From Sorghum bicolor (taxonomy: Eukaryota; Streptophyta; Magnoliopsida; Poales; Poaceae), in contig NC_012874.2 in NCBI RefSeq assembly GCF_000003195.3, positions 62,129,768 to 62,193,767 of the forward strand: a DNA stretch of 64,000 nucleotides, given 5' to 3'. Below are positions 23,100-33,118 of this stretch, in pieces. Numbering within the stretch: position 1 is the first letter of the stretch; each line of letters opens with the position of its first letter. A program made the translations under genes and the position numbers. The notes beneath the pieces were generated by a model that did no database searches, was not told where the DNA came from, and saw only the letters and a list, made by a program, of their open reading frames with translations.

Positions 23100-23420
23100 C
23101 GGGCCGGCAGGCGACGGGGGCGACGGGCGGCCGGGGACGGGGGGCGACGGGCGGCCGGGGCGGGGGGCGACGGGCGGCCGGGGACGGGGGGCACGGGCGG
23201 CCGGGGCAGGGGGCGACGGGCGGCCGGGGACGGGGGGCACGGGCGGCCGGGGCGGGGGGCGACGGGCGGCCGGGGACGGGGGGCCGAGGCGGGGGGAGGG
23301 CGGGCGGCCGGCCGGCGTCGATTCGGCGAGGGGAGGCGGGGGGAAGTGGAGGGGGGGGAGCGGATCCGGCGAGCGGGGGCCGGCGGCTGGCCGGCGGCGG
23401 CCGCGGGCCGGCGGCGACGG
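23100..23420. repeat. GC-rich minisatellite in CACTA-4
   Basis: Units of about 25 bp built on GGGCGACGGGCGGCCGGG repeat imperfectly across the first 200 bp and then degrade. The long open frames here, on both strands and rich in Gly, Arg, Pro and Ala, come from this composition. Confidence 0.85.
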
Positions 23421-23824
23421 GGAGGGCGCGCGGAGGGCGAGCGACGGGGAGAGCTGGGAGAGAGAGATGAGAGAGTGAGTGAGTGTCTGTGTGTGTTAGA
23501 GTGTTGACTTCTTTTTTTTTTTTTGTCCACTGGAGTTGTTTGCCGAGCGGCATTTTTCACCTGCGCTCGGCAACGTTTTTTTTTTCGGGGTGAAATTTTT
23601 CCAGCGGGAAATCGCCCGCGCAGCCACTTTTCCTTTGCCGAGCGCAGATCTGTTTGCCGAGCGTATTTAACGGCGCTAGGCAAATGTTTCTAATTTTTTT
23701 TGTGTTTTTCGATCTAGAAATTTTTGTGTGGATCTTAAAGATCATTATTGACATCATATTGAAAATTTAGATTTTTTCTTTAATTTTTGATATATTTAAA
23801 AGATATTTATCCTTTTCTTGATTT

Positions 23825-24490
23825 TTTTTTTCAAAAGGAAAATTTGACCTACAAATCCATTGCATGAGTGGAAATTATGATTGGAAAAATGATAATGTTG
23901 TTAGTGATGGTCATGTGAGGCCTCATTGAAGTCATGACATGAAATATCGAATCCCGAGTTTAGGAAACACGACTGTTTAGTTGCGAGTGCATTGTTTTAA
24001 AAATCTAAAAAAACAAAAACTTTCCCGAAAAATCCAAAATTTGTTCAGGTGTCTTCGAATGGTGTTTGCAACCTATGAAAAAAATTTGAGGACATTTCGT
24101 TGACGTTTCAGTTTACGAATGTTGAAACCCTGAACATCTTCACATAAGTTATAGAACTCATGTGGGTAAGTCTTGGGTTTCAACAATCCTAAACGTAAAC
24201 ATCAATGAAACGTTCTCAAAATTTTTTCATAGCCTACACATACCATAACAAGACAAGTGGACAAGTTTCAAATTTTCCGGACTTGGTCTCGTTTATTTAG
24301 AATTTTAAAACCATCCACCCGCAACTAAATCGTCGTGGCTCGTGAACTAGGCCTTCGATATTTCATGTGAGCACTTGCATGGCGCCTCAAATTACGCTCC
24401 CTAAGAAGAATATTAATTTTCCATTCACCTTTTCCAAAGATTCTAATGACTTGTAGTTCAAATTCTCTTTTCGAAAAGTAATTCAAAAAA
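23825..24490. repeat. Long imperfect inverted repeat in CACTA-4
   Basis: The left arm is about 23,825-24,150 and the right arm about 24,160-24,490. Matched blocks include CATGAAATATCGAA (left, 23,939) with TTCGATATTTCATG (right, 24,355); TTTAGTTGCG (23,976) with CGCAACTAAA (24,321); and CCTATGAAAAAAATTTGAGG (24,073) with its near inverse at 24,213. The loop is short. A transcript would fold into a long hairpin with many mismatches. Confidence 0.8.
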
Positions 24491-25003
24491 TAGACATAAA
24501 CACTATAAATATAGCAAAAAGTACGGAAAAAAGCTACAATTTCAATATGTGGTCAATAGATCTATACCAAATCTACAGAAAAAAATTGGGAGCCAAAATA
24601 ATAATAATTTTTTTTGGGTTCACCGAGCGCCGGTGTGGCCGCTCGGCAAATCAAAGTTTCGCCGAGTGGGATATATGAAGCGCTCGGCGAATTTTTTTTT
24701 TTGCCGAGGGGGGAACGGCAGGGCGCTAGGCAGAGGACACGATACGGGCCGACGTTGGTGACCGTCAATCATTTGCCGAGCGACTAGGTTTGCCGAGCGC
24801 GACCGCTCGGCAAAACGTCACCTTTGCCGAGCGTGGACTTGCACCGAGCGCGGTCGCTCGGCAAACTAGAGTCTTTGCCGAGCGCGTGTCTTCGGCGAGC
24901 GGTGTTCGTCCGGCCACCGGGGAAGACCACCGTTGCCGAGCGCTCTGTTTTCCGCGCTCGGGAAATACCGCGGCGCTAGGCAAAGAGCCGCTGTCCGGTA
25001 GTG

Positions 25004-25254
25004 ACTGCAGGTCTTAGGTCTACAGCAGCAGCCTGCAGGAGCAGCCGCCGCCGTCTTCATTTCCGGCGACCTGCCGCAAATCCCCAAGCCACCAACCACG
25101 CCACCACCAACAAGCTCCGCACTGCGTCCATCCATCCAAAACCCCCCAAGAGATCCGGCCAGCTCCTATACGTGCTCGCCGTCGCCGCCGAGAGGATTTG
25201 TCCGGCTTCACGTCGTGTCGATCCCCTTGAGCTACCACTGCGAGGTGCGAGCGC
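25004..25254 (+). promoter_or_regulatory. Residual 5' leader or promoter of the coiled-coil gene
   Basis: These 251 bases between CACTA-4 and the ATG are GC-rich and look like a plant 5' UTR. No TATA box was recognised. Any promoter further upstream was displaced 3.3 kb by CACTA-4, or lies in 21,587-21,695, between the MITE nest and CACTA-4. Confidence 0.4.
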
Positions 25255-27084
25255 ATGGCCTCCGGATCTCGTGGCTGCGGCCAAGGCAGCGCCGTCGCCG
25301 GTGCCGGTGCTCTGGACACCCTCACCAACCCTGACCTCGCGCTCCTGCCGGCCGTGGACCTTGTGGTCCATCTGCACCGCGACGACCGCAGCGGATCCGA
25401 CTTCGCGGACGTCGCGCTCGTGCTCGCCGTGCGCGAGCGCAGGCTCGCCGAGGCGGAAGCTCGGATCCGCGAGGCCGACGTGGACGCCGCTGGCCTGCGG
25501 GAGAGGATCCGCGCGCTGGAACGCCGGATTGGAGCTGCCGAGCTCATGGGTGGCGAGATCCGGCCACGGGACCTCGCGGCCAGCGAGACCGTCGTTGTGC
25601 CCGAGCTCCTGGCTGGCGAGATCACTCCTGTCGAGATCATCAACGCCACGCCTGCCGAGGTCGGGGACAACATGCCAAGACGTACCCCGCGGAGGAAGAT
25701 TGGCGCCACACTCCCAGCTGCTAGCTCGATGCCGGACGAGCTGGCTGAGGAGAGGGCACTAGAGCGGGTCGTTTTGGATTCCCGTGAGGTGGTGCAGGCA
25801 GGAGCGGTGGATTCCCGTGAGGAGATTTCAGAGGCTGTCGCCAGCAGGAGAAAGAAGGAACCAACGGCTGCACTTGTATCTCACGAGAAGGAAGAAGAAC
25901 CTTTGCAGAAGAAGCCGAAGCTCGCTGGTGATTTGGGTGTGGCCTCCAAGGACAGTGACACCAACAGTGACAGTCAAGTTGAAGAGACGGAAGAGGAACT
26001 ACACTTCACAGAAGCACAAGGCTGGAAGATGCTGGACATCCTGAAAGCTCAAGTTGCTGCATGGGAGTCCGAATATGATGCTGCGGATGCTGCACAGGGC
26101 ACGCTCCAAACAACAGAAACTCCACCACCTTTGGAGGAGGTCCAGACTGTGATCGAGGTTGAGGCTCACGAAAGAAATGAGGCTATAGTGGCTAGGCTCC
26201 AAGAAGAGATCATCTTACACGAGAGAAGGCTCGAGGAGGTTAAGGATAGAGCTAAAAAGACCGAGGAACGTCTTTGTGCTGAAATCACCAAGTGCAAGGA
26301 TAAAGCCTCTAAGACTGAAGCAGTCCTCTGGGATGAGATCTTGTTGGCTCGTAGCAGTGCAGTCACAGAACTCGAGGTCTGGAAGCATAGTGTAGTAGAA
26401 GCCCAAGGACAGATCCGTGAAGCCTCCATGACCGTGGCACGGCTCTGCAATGAGATCGAAGCAAGAAAGCACATAGCATCTGAAACTGAGATGTGTCTTG
26501 AAACTCAGGACAAGATCATTGCCATGCTGCAGGCCAAGGTTGAAGAGGGCAAGTGTAAGCTCGCCAAGGCTGAGTCTCGGATCCGTGTCTCCGACGAGCT
26601 CGCCACCCAACTGCAGGACAATATTGAGGCGAGTGAAAAGAATAGAGCCATCGAGGTGGAGGCACATATCCACCGAGCCACAAAGATCGAGGAGGACCTG
26701 CAGGCAAAGATCAGTATGTTGGAGCTCAAGATCGCCAACTTGGAGGCACACGGGTCTGGCATCAGCAGAAGTGACCACACAGTTGCTATTCATGAGCACA
26801 ACCATTCTTGTACTGTACCCAAGATCGAGCTGCATGGAGTGGTGCCTGCAGGAGCCACTATGAAGGCACAAAGGCAAAAGGGCGTTTCATTCTACGATAA
26901 AATTTACAAATCTGAAATGGAGAAAAGAAAGCTCATAGGAAATCAAGAAAACGAGGAGATTCTTAAGAAGCAAGCTGCTAAAGCTGCCTCTAAGGCGCTA
27001 TCTCTCAGGTGTTGGTCACAAGCACCACATTTGCCAGCACTGTTAGGGTCACAGACTGCGGAGGAGGATTCTGATGAAGCTTGA
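25255..27084 (+). CDS. Coiled-coil protein of unknown function (609 aa)
   Basis: This is a single uninterrupted frame from an ATG in good context (GCGCATGGC) to TGA. Residues 1-170 are Ala/Arg-rich. Residues 195-250 are charged, with a short basic K-K-P-K stretch that could be a weak nuclear signal. Residues about 255-510 form a long Glu/Lys/Ala heptad pattern predicted to be coiled coil, with repeated blocks such as A-K-I/V-E-E. Residues 540-609 have a basic segment (K-I-Y-K-S-E-M-E-K-R-K), a Trp-containing patch and the acidic end E-E-D-S-D-E-A. I recognise no named domain. A decayed paralogue at 29,410-37,680 shares the coiled-coil and C-terminal parts, so this belongs to a small family rather than being a random frame. 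Codon use is GC-rich at the 5' end, as in many grass genes. Confidence 0.75.
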   Translation: MASGSRGCGQGSAVAGAGALDTLTNPDLALLPAVDLVVHLHRDDRSGSDFADVALVLAVRERRLAEAEARIREADVDAAGLRERIRALERRIGAAELMGGEIRPRDLAASETVVVPELLAGEITPVEIINATPAEVGDNMPRRTPRRKIGATLPAASSMPDELAEERALERVVLDSREVVQAGAVDSREEISEAVASRRKKEPTAALVSHEKEEEPLQKKPKLAGDLGVASKDSDTNSDSQVEETEEELHFTEAQGWKMLDILKAQVAAWESEYDAADAAQGTLQTTETPPPLEEVQTVIEVEAHERNEAIVARLQEEIILHERRLEEVKDRAKKTEERLCAEITKCKDKASKTEAVLWDEILLARSSAVTELEVWKHSVVEAQGQIREASMTVARLCNEIEARKHIASETEMCLETQDKIIAMLQAKVEEGKCKLAKAESRIRVSDELATQLQDNIEASEKNRAIEVEAHIHRATKIEEDLQAKISMLELKIANLEAHGSGISRSDHTVAIHEHNHSCTVPKIELHGVVPAGATMKAQRQKGVSFYDKIYKSEMEKRKLIGNQENEEILKKQAAKAASKALSLRCWSQAPHLPALLGSQTAEEDSDEA

Positions 27085-27487
27085 TAATTCTTAGAGGTAT
27101 GACATATTGCTGCTCTTTAATTAATATGACATCATTTTTCTCAAGTGCTACACTCAGTGACTGCAGCGAGTGACATTGTTAAGAGAATCACCACACCTTA
27201 GAATGATGGAAACACAAATATTTCATGCACAGATCCACATAGCTGCAATTTGAGTTTAGCCACAGGCATCTACAAGAAATGTTAGTAGCACACATTTCAT
27301 TGTTTGCGATACATTACTTACACATCTAATAAATAGGGAATATTGCCAAAAGACACTTAGGATAAATCTATCACAGTATAGTGTCAGCACAGTAAATTTA
27401 GCATTTGCGATGGAGCCACCATTTCTCTTTTATTAGGAACATATTCCATGATATATAAAATAAATAACTAAATAGCCGCAATTGAAC
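27085..27487. other. 3' flank of the coiled-coil gene
   Basis: A/T-rich sequence with no further gene seen. The stop codon is followed by a presumed 3' UTR. Confidence 0.5.
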
Positions 27488-27498
27488 ATGATCCCAAT

Positions 27499-28732
27499 GT
27501 AGTAACTTCCTGAAAAGGAAGTATTTAAGTAATATATAGCTTTTGTTCAGTGCAAAAGGGATAATGCTTCTCTGTTTTGGAAAGGAGTGGTTAAGGTTAG
27601 AAACATTCTTTAGTGGGGTTGTAAAGCAGTGGTGGATAATGGGAAAATATTTTGTTTTGGGAGTATGTTGGATTGGGGAGGTACATTTGAGGTTGGAATT
27701 TCCTAGTCTATTCAGTACTAGCAGTGACACTAAAATGGTGAATGTCAAAGAGTTTAGAAGATCTTTAGAGTGATGATGTATTAGAATCAGAAACACTGAT
27801 TAACTTAGCTTGTTGGATGACTGTATTCTGAATGAAGAAGATGACACTTTTAACTGGTATTTAAGGCAAAATTAATACTGTTGTGGAGATCCCCGCAGTC
27901 ACTCACTTGTATTGACTTTTAGCTGGCTGCTAGAGAAATATCACAACAATACAAAACTAAATCTATGTACAGAAGACTCACCTTTAGGGGTGTGGTAAAT
28001 AGAAGAATGAGGAAGTTATGGAAAAGTGAGGTACCTATGAAGTTAAGGGTTTTTATGTGGCTAGTGATACAAGATAGAATCCAGACAAGGGTGAATTCAA
28101 AAAAAAAAAAGGAAATGGAAAGGCAGTTTGAAATGTTGTCTTTGTGAGCTAAGAGAAACAGTTGATCATATTTTCTTTTAATGTCATGTAGCTAAGTCAG
28201 TGAGGTGATTTAAAGGAAGCATTGGGCTAGGATAGAACTCCAACTACCTTTCAAGATGTGTGGGAACACCATATCCCTTGCGTTGTAAAGATCGTCATCT
28301 TAAGTTGTTCATGTTTGCTATTATCTTGTGGGTTTATGGAATATTTGTAAGAACATGGGGATTGAGAAGAAATTTCCAAAGTTGTCTAATGCAAAATCTT
28401 TTCTTTCCTGCAGAAATGGCACTTGCTGTTGAAGGAGAGGAAGATGCCAGATATTTGGATAAGAAGATCTAAATGTTGTAGGCCTGGCTGGGAGCATTTT
28501 GGGAGAGCACTAAGGACTTGGAAGTGGAGAGTCTTCTTTGACTTTTTTCTTGGTAGTAGTTGCTTAGTCTTCTTTTGAGGGTAGTCATTTGGAGACGCTA
28601 GTTGTCTCACCTTGGGTGATCATTTTGTTCTAGTGGTAACCTTCTTTGTAGTCGGGAACCCTAGCCGTGTGAATTGTGTTTGTAAGACATGGTTTGCTTT
28701 ATAGAAATAGGGTTTGCCTCTACCAAAAAAAT
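27499..28732 (+). mobile_element. 5'-truncated LINE (L1-type) remnant
   Basis: It is flanked by the direct repeat ATGATCCCAAT (27,488-27,498 and 28,733-28,743) and ends in a short A run (ACCAAAAAAAT), both marks of target-primed reverse transcription. The interior encodes decayed fragments of the region after the reverse transcriptase: W-I-G-E-V-H-L-R-L-E-F-P (27,660-27,770) and a zf-RVT-like stretch at 27,965-28,200 (R-R-M-R-K-L-W-K-S-E-V-P-M-K-L). Several stops interrupt the frame. The catalytic domain is absent. Confidence 0.85.
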
Positions 28733-28743
28733 ATGATCCCAAT

Positions 28744-29409
28744 CATTGTAATGATGATGGAATTGTTATCTAAATGCAGTGGTGTCAGGACCCTAATTTT
28801 AGGGTCCTTTGTGCATTATGTATTAGTCCCTGGATCAATAGCTAATACACACAATTCGAACAATATTGATATAAAAAACCATAGTTTTATTGCTAACGTG
28901 GAAAACACATTACATGGTTCATTTTGTATAGCTTGTGTCATTGGCCTTACATATTACATTAGAGTTCTAAGGCAGCAGTTCTATATCATCATGGCTCCAT
29001 TCCTACAGGCAACTTAGAGTGCAGACATAACCCTAGACTTATTCCTTAAGCTCATTCCTATGCCCCAATCGTAGTAGTCCTAGCGTAGCTCCTTTGTGTA
29101 GTCATACGGCTCAGTCTTCGGGCCTTCTCCTATTGATGTATCACATATCCCTCGTCGCTCTGGCAACTCCATCCTTGTATGTTCTCATGTAGCTTCTCCC
29201 CTAAAAACATAGAATGGAGGGGTTTAATACATAAAGTACTCAACAAGCCCTAACTTTGGGTAGAGGTGAGGTGGAAGGGAAGGCTATATGTGGAGGTGCT
29301 TAAAGTGGTTTATGTGGGGTTAAAAGTGGTAGAGGAAAGCAGTTAAATACAATTATAGGTTGGGAAAAAACGTGGCCCTCACCTGATCTGTATGTTTCAG
29401 GTTCTTACT
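28744..29409. other. Unassigned interval
   Basis: No gene recognised. AGGACCCTAA and TTAGGGTCCT at 28,787-28,808 form a short perfect hairpin. The 113-codon frame at 28,676 runs from the LINE into flank and is not credible. Confidence 0.4.
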
Positions 29410-29659
29410 AGACCACGCTCCAAGCATAAGTAGCAACAACACTACCTATGGCTGTGCAGGAGTGTGGACCAGCTGAAGCTCAGGAAACAAGTAGTGTGAC
29501 TATGGCTATGCTCCAGATCAGATCATCTTATGTGACAGAATCCTCAAGGAGGCTAAGGACTAGGTAGAAAAGACCAAGGGACATCTTCGAGCTGATATCA
29601 CCTAACATGGCCACTAAGATTGACGTAGTGCTCTGGGAAGATATCCTGCTAGCACGTAG
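29410..29659 (+). pseudogene. Decayed paralogue of the coiled-coil gene, 5' fragment
   Basis: This region aligns with about 26,095-26,350 of the intact gene. Examples are CCACGCTCCAA (29,412), GAGGCTAAGGA (29,549), GTGCTCTGGGA (29,629) and the last bases GCTAGCACGTAG against GTTGGCTCGTAG. Stops and indels destroy the frame. The alignment stops where the L1-type LINE begins and resumes at 36,917. Confidence 0.85.
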
Positions 29660-29728
29660 TAGGCCCTGCTTAACATCCCTGCCAAATGCATCAAATGAAA
29701 TTAACCAACAACAACAATTAGAATAGAG

Positions 29729-32700
29729 ATGCGAATGAGAGGGAGACGGCTAACACTCGCCCCAGGGACCCTGCGGGCACTGTCGGCGGAGTCGGTAGAA
29801 GCCGATGATGATGAAGGAGAAGCTGCTGAGGATCGATGCTGCAAACAGGGCCGTGAGGCTCTTTCGAGGGTTGTAGCGCTGGCCGTGGAGGCTTCCCGTC
29901 GGCCGAAACCAGTTCATGGGCACTGGGACATCGATGCTTCACCGGCTCAGGCGATTCCATCGAAGTTCTGGACACAAGAAGGAGAAGACGACTCTGACGA
30001 CGAAGATCTGGTGGAGGATAGCCCATCGACGCCGGAGTTCATCAGGGAGGCTCTGGATGCAGGGTTCTCGGTGGATCAATTGGCTAGAGCTGAAAAAGCT
30101 CTAGCGTCAGGTAACGATGCTTCCTCCGAAGATCGCCTTCTGCCTAGATCAATTGTTACAAAGTTGGTTCAAAGAAAGTTTGCTGGGGCGCCATGGAAGG
30201 GGCCCCTGCCTTCTCCTCGAGTTTCTCCTCCGAGAACTCTTGGTGATTGTGTTGCAAAGGCAACAGTACTTAGTGCCGGTGCTCATGGCACCCAGGCTTC
30301 GTCTCACAGACGGCCAAGTTTACCGGTGGCAAGGTATCAAGGAAACAGCGCCGGTAGTGCTCGTGGTGCCTTGGCGTCATCGTCCAGACGGCCAAGCTCG
30401 CCGGCGAGGTTACCTCTAGCAAGATACGAAAGGAATTCAAAAATTTTTGAAACCTCCAATCTTCAGTACTCTGATCCGGATTTCCCTCCGTTGTCCCCCG
30501 CGAGTCTTCCGGTCGAACTGACCGTGTGCAGTGCGAGCGTGGCCACGGGAAAAGCGGATCGGGCGACTCGAACGATAGAAATTGGGCCTGGGAAAGTGTT
30601 TCGACCCACCCAAGGGTTGTGCGCCCTATTCAGAAGGACAGGCACCAGGAAAATAAAAAAAAACCTAGCATTGTCGCCGCCGACGCCATCTACCGCGCTG
30701 TCATTGTCATCCATCGCTCCGACGCAGTCTTTCGCGGACGTGGTTCGTGAAGGGACGACGATGGCTGCTCAGGGCTCAGGCAACGACAACTTCGGTCGTG
30801 GTGGAGGGGGAAGGGCGTCGGGTTTCAACCCGGGTTCCCGTCCGGGCTTCAATTCGGGGTTCGGTGGAAGGGGACGAGGCCACGACTTCTTCCCATCTCG
30901 CGGGCGCGGGCGCAGCCCTGGAGGACATGGAGGATATGGTTTCAATGGCTACAACAACGGCTACCATGGTGGAGCCCGTGGAGGACGGCCCTATGGGGGG
31001 CATTTGGTGGTGGTCGCGGCCGTGGTAACTGGCCGATCCAGAGGCGGCAGTACCCACGATCGTCTTCGGCGTCAGGGCAAGGAGGACACCCATCCTTCCC
31101 TTTCCAGACGGGTGGCATGATCGTGGACGTTGCAGCCGCAACCCCGACAACTCAGGCTGCATGTAGCGGTGGCATACACATTGCTGCTGGCGGCAGAGGC
31201 GAGCATGTGGCAGCTGGTTGCGGTGACGCGGTAGCCGCTGGCGGTGGCGCGCACGCTGCCGCTGAAAGCAGCGGCGGTGAAGTTGGCCGTGGCGAGATGA
31301 AGGTTTTGGCAGGACAGTCTCCTCATGGCACCGTTGACGTCCAGGCACCAGCCATGGTGGCTGCAACGCAGGCATCTACTTTTACCACGACTACAACGAT
31401 GACAACAACTGCACCCGAAGCTCCCAAGGTCACTATCCCACCTAACACCAATGCCTCAAATACCTCATTCATGATAAATGACATACCAGAGTCTTCCCAC
31501 CAAGGAAATAAAAAAAGCAAGGGTAAACCATTTTGTTATCGCTGTCATACTAAAGGCCATACAATGGCAGTTTGCACTACACCACTGTGTTGTGAAATTT
31601 GCTATGGAGAACATGTTACTAAAACTTGCCCAAATATAAAAAAAATGCAGACTACTGCTATTCCATGTGGATATGCAGTCGAAGGCTTGGGTTTTTATTT
31701 TATTCCAGTCGCTGAGAATCCCAAGTTGAATTTAGAGGAAAAATCAGCTGTGGTACGTGTTTTGGAGGGTTCTCTTACTGCTGATCAGTTGGCAGTGGAA
31801 CTTGAAAAGCTACTACCTGACAAAAATAAGTGGGTGATTGAGGAGAAAGGCACTGACGCCTTTATCACTAATTTCCCATCCTCTGATTTGTTGGAGTGTG
31901 TGGTGAACTGGGGTCCAATGGACACAAAGACAGTGAAAGGTAAAATTCGTTTTGAGAAAGGGACTGAGAATGAGGTTTTTAAGTATGAAATTGATAAGGT
32001 TTGGGTTCAGTTTCGTGGTCTACCAAAGGAGTTTCGAGAATTTCCTATTATTTGGGCGATTGGCTCCATTTTAGGTGTTCCTCGAGCTGTAGACATGAAA
32101 TTCACTAAGAAGTTTGGTCGTGCAAGAATGAAGGTAGCCGTGCTAGATCCCAACCTCATCCCTGACCTTGTGGATATAGTGATTGGGGATTTTGTTTATG
32201 AGCTGCAATTTCGTGTTGAGCAAGATATGTCCGATGGTGAGCCTCTGGTTATTGACATGGACTCTACCATGGATGAAGATAAAGACAATGAGAAAAAAAG
32301 GAGGATCCAATGGATGAGGATGGTAAATAAAGGGAGGAGCTAGCACTTGATAACGCACCTAGCAACCATAGCAATCAGCTACCTATTTCTGGACAACACA
32401 ATGGCGGTGCATCCAGCAAGAGGAAATGGGTGATGGTTCTAGTGGACAGCAGAACAAGGAGGCAGGTGCGAAATCTGCACCAACAGGTGTCAAAGCGAAC
32501 AACAAAATAGTGGTGGTACTCACTCAGAGTGGGTTAATAGCAAATGGAAATTGCCAGTTGAAAGCTAATCTAATGACTCCTCAGAACGACTCTGGTTCTT
32601 CCAATAAAATGAGGCACAATGGTGGGACAGTATCTCCAATAAGAGCCAGCAAAAGAAATGCGATGTTTTCAGATCAGGACTCTTTGGAGAAGGCGATGAA

Positions 32701-33118
32701 ATTGAAAGCTCGCAAAAATTTGGACTCCTCTTCAGGCAAAGGTAAAGAAAATTTTCCAAGCTCATTTCATACTCTTGATGATTCCTATTTGATAACCACA
32801 ACTAATTCACTAGGGGTTATTCTTGGGGATAATGAACAAACAGTGAAGCTTTCTTTAAATTCTTTGAGAGATCTAGAAGCCCTTAGAGTGAATGAGCAGA
32901 ATAGGATAGAGGAGGGAATGAAATTTGTGCCAGATGATACCTCTACTGAATGCTCCATAGAAGATAAAATAGATGCAGAAGCTTTAAATCTTATTTGTTC
33001 AGAAATCTCTGAAGACCTATGTGATGGGGGTTATGACCCTTTGTGTCTACAGACTCCTTTATCGCATAACAAAAGGTCACGTGCTAGGTACAAAAAAAAA
33101 ACAAATTGGTCTAGATGA
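29729..33118 (+). pseudogene. LINE ORF1 (gag-like) with frameshifts
   Basis: The product would bind LINE RNA. The first part (29,729-31,010) ends in a Gly/Arg-rich RGG block encoded at about 30,780-31,000. A one-base frame change near 31,005-31,020 leads into 31,117-32,343, which holds a CCHC knuckle (C-Y-R-C..G-H..C, about 31,534), a second Cys/His cluster (C-C-E-I-C..H..C) and a region resembling DUF4283. Further frame changes near 32,310-32,430 lead to the last part (32,426-33,118). Its TGA overlaps the ORF2 ATG as ATGA. With at least three breaks it is called a pseudogene. Plant L1 gag proteins usually have DUF4283 before the knuckle, so the order here may be unusual. Confidence 0.8.

Larger units (their letters stand above)
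21696..25003 (-). mobile_element. CACTA-4, deletion-derivative CACTA element
   Basis: It starts CACTACAGGACAGCGG, ends CCGCTGTCCGGTAGTG, and has an ACT TSD on both sides. The subterminal repeat is TTTGCCGAGCGC (21,715-22,170, 23,535-23,690 and 24,615-24,985). Inside are remnant TNP1-like exons on the minus strand, a GC-rich minisatellite and a fold-back region of about 660 bp. It encodes no transposase. Its right end is 251 bp from the ATG of the coiled-coil gene. Confidence 0.95.

Noticed and set aside
22921..23683. Several long open frames on both strands (Gly/Arg/Pro/Ala-rich)
   Set aside because: They coincide with a GC-rich minisatellite inside CACTA-4; open frames on opposite strands reflect composition, and no domain is recognised.
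28787..28808. Perfect 10-bp hairpin that could be a terminator
   Set aside because: Intrinsic terminators of this type are not used by plant nuclear genes, and no gene ends here.
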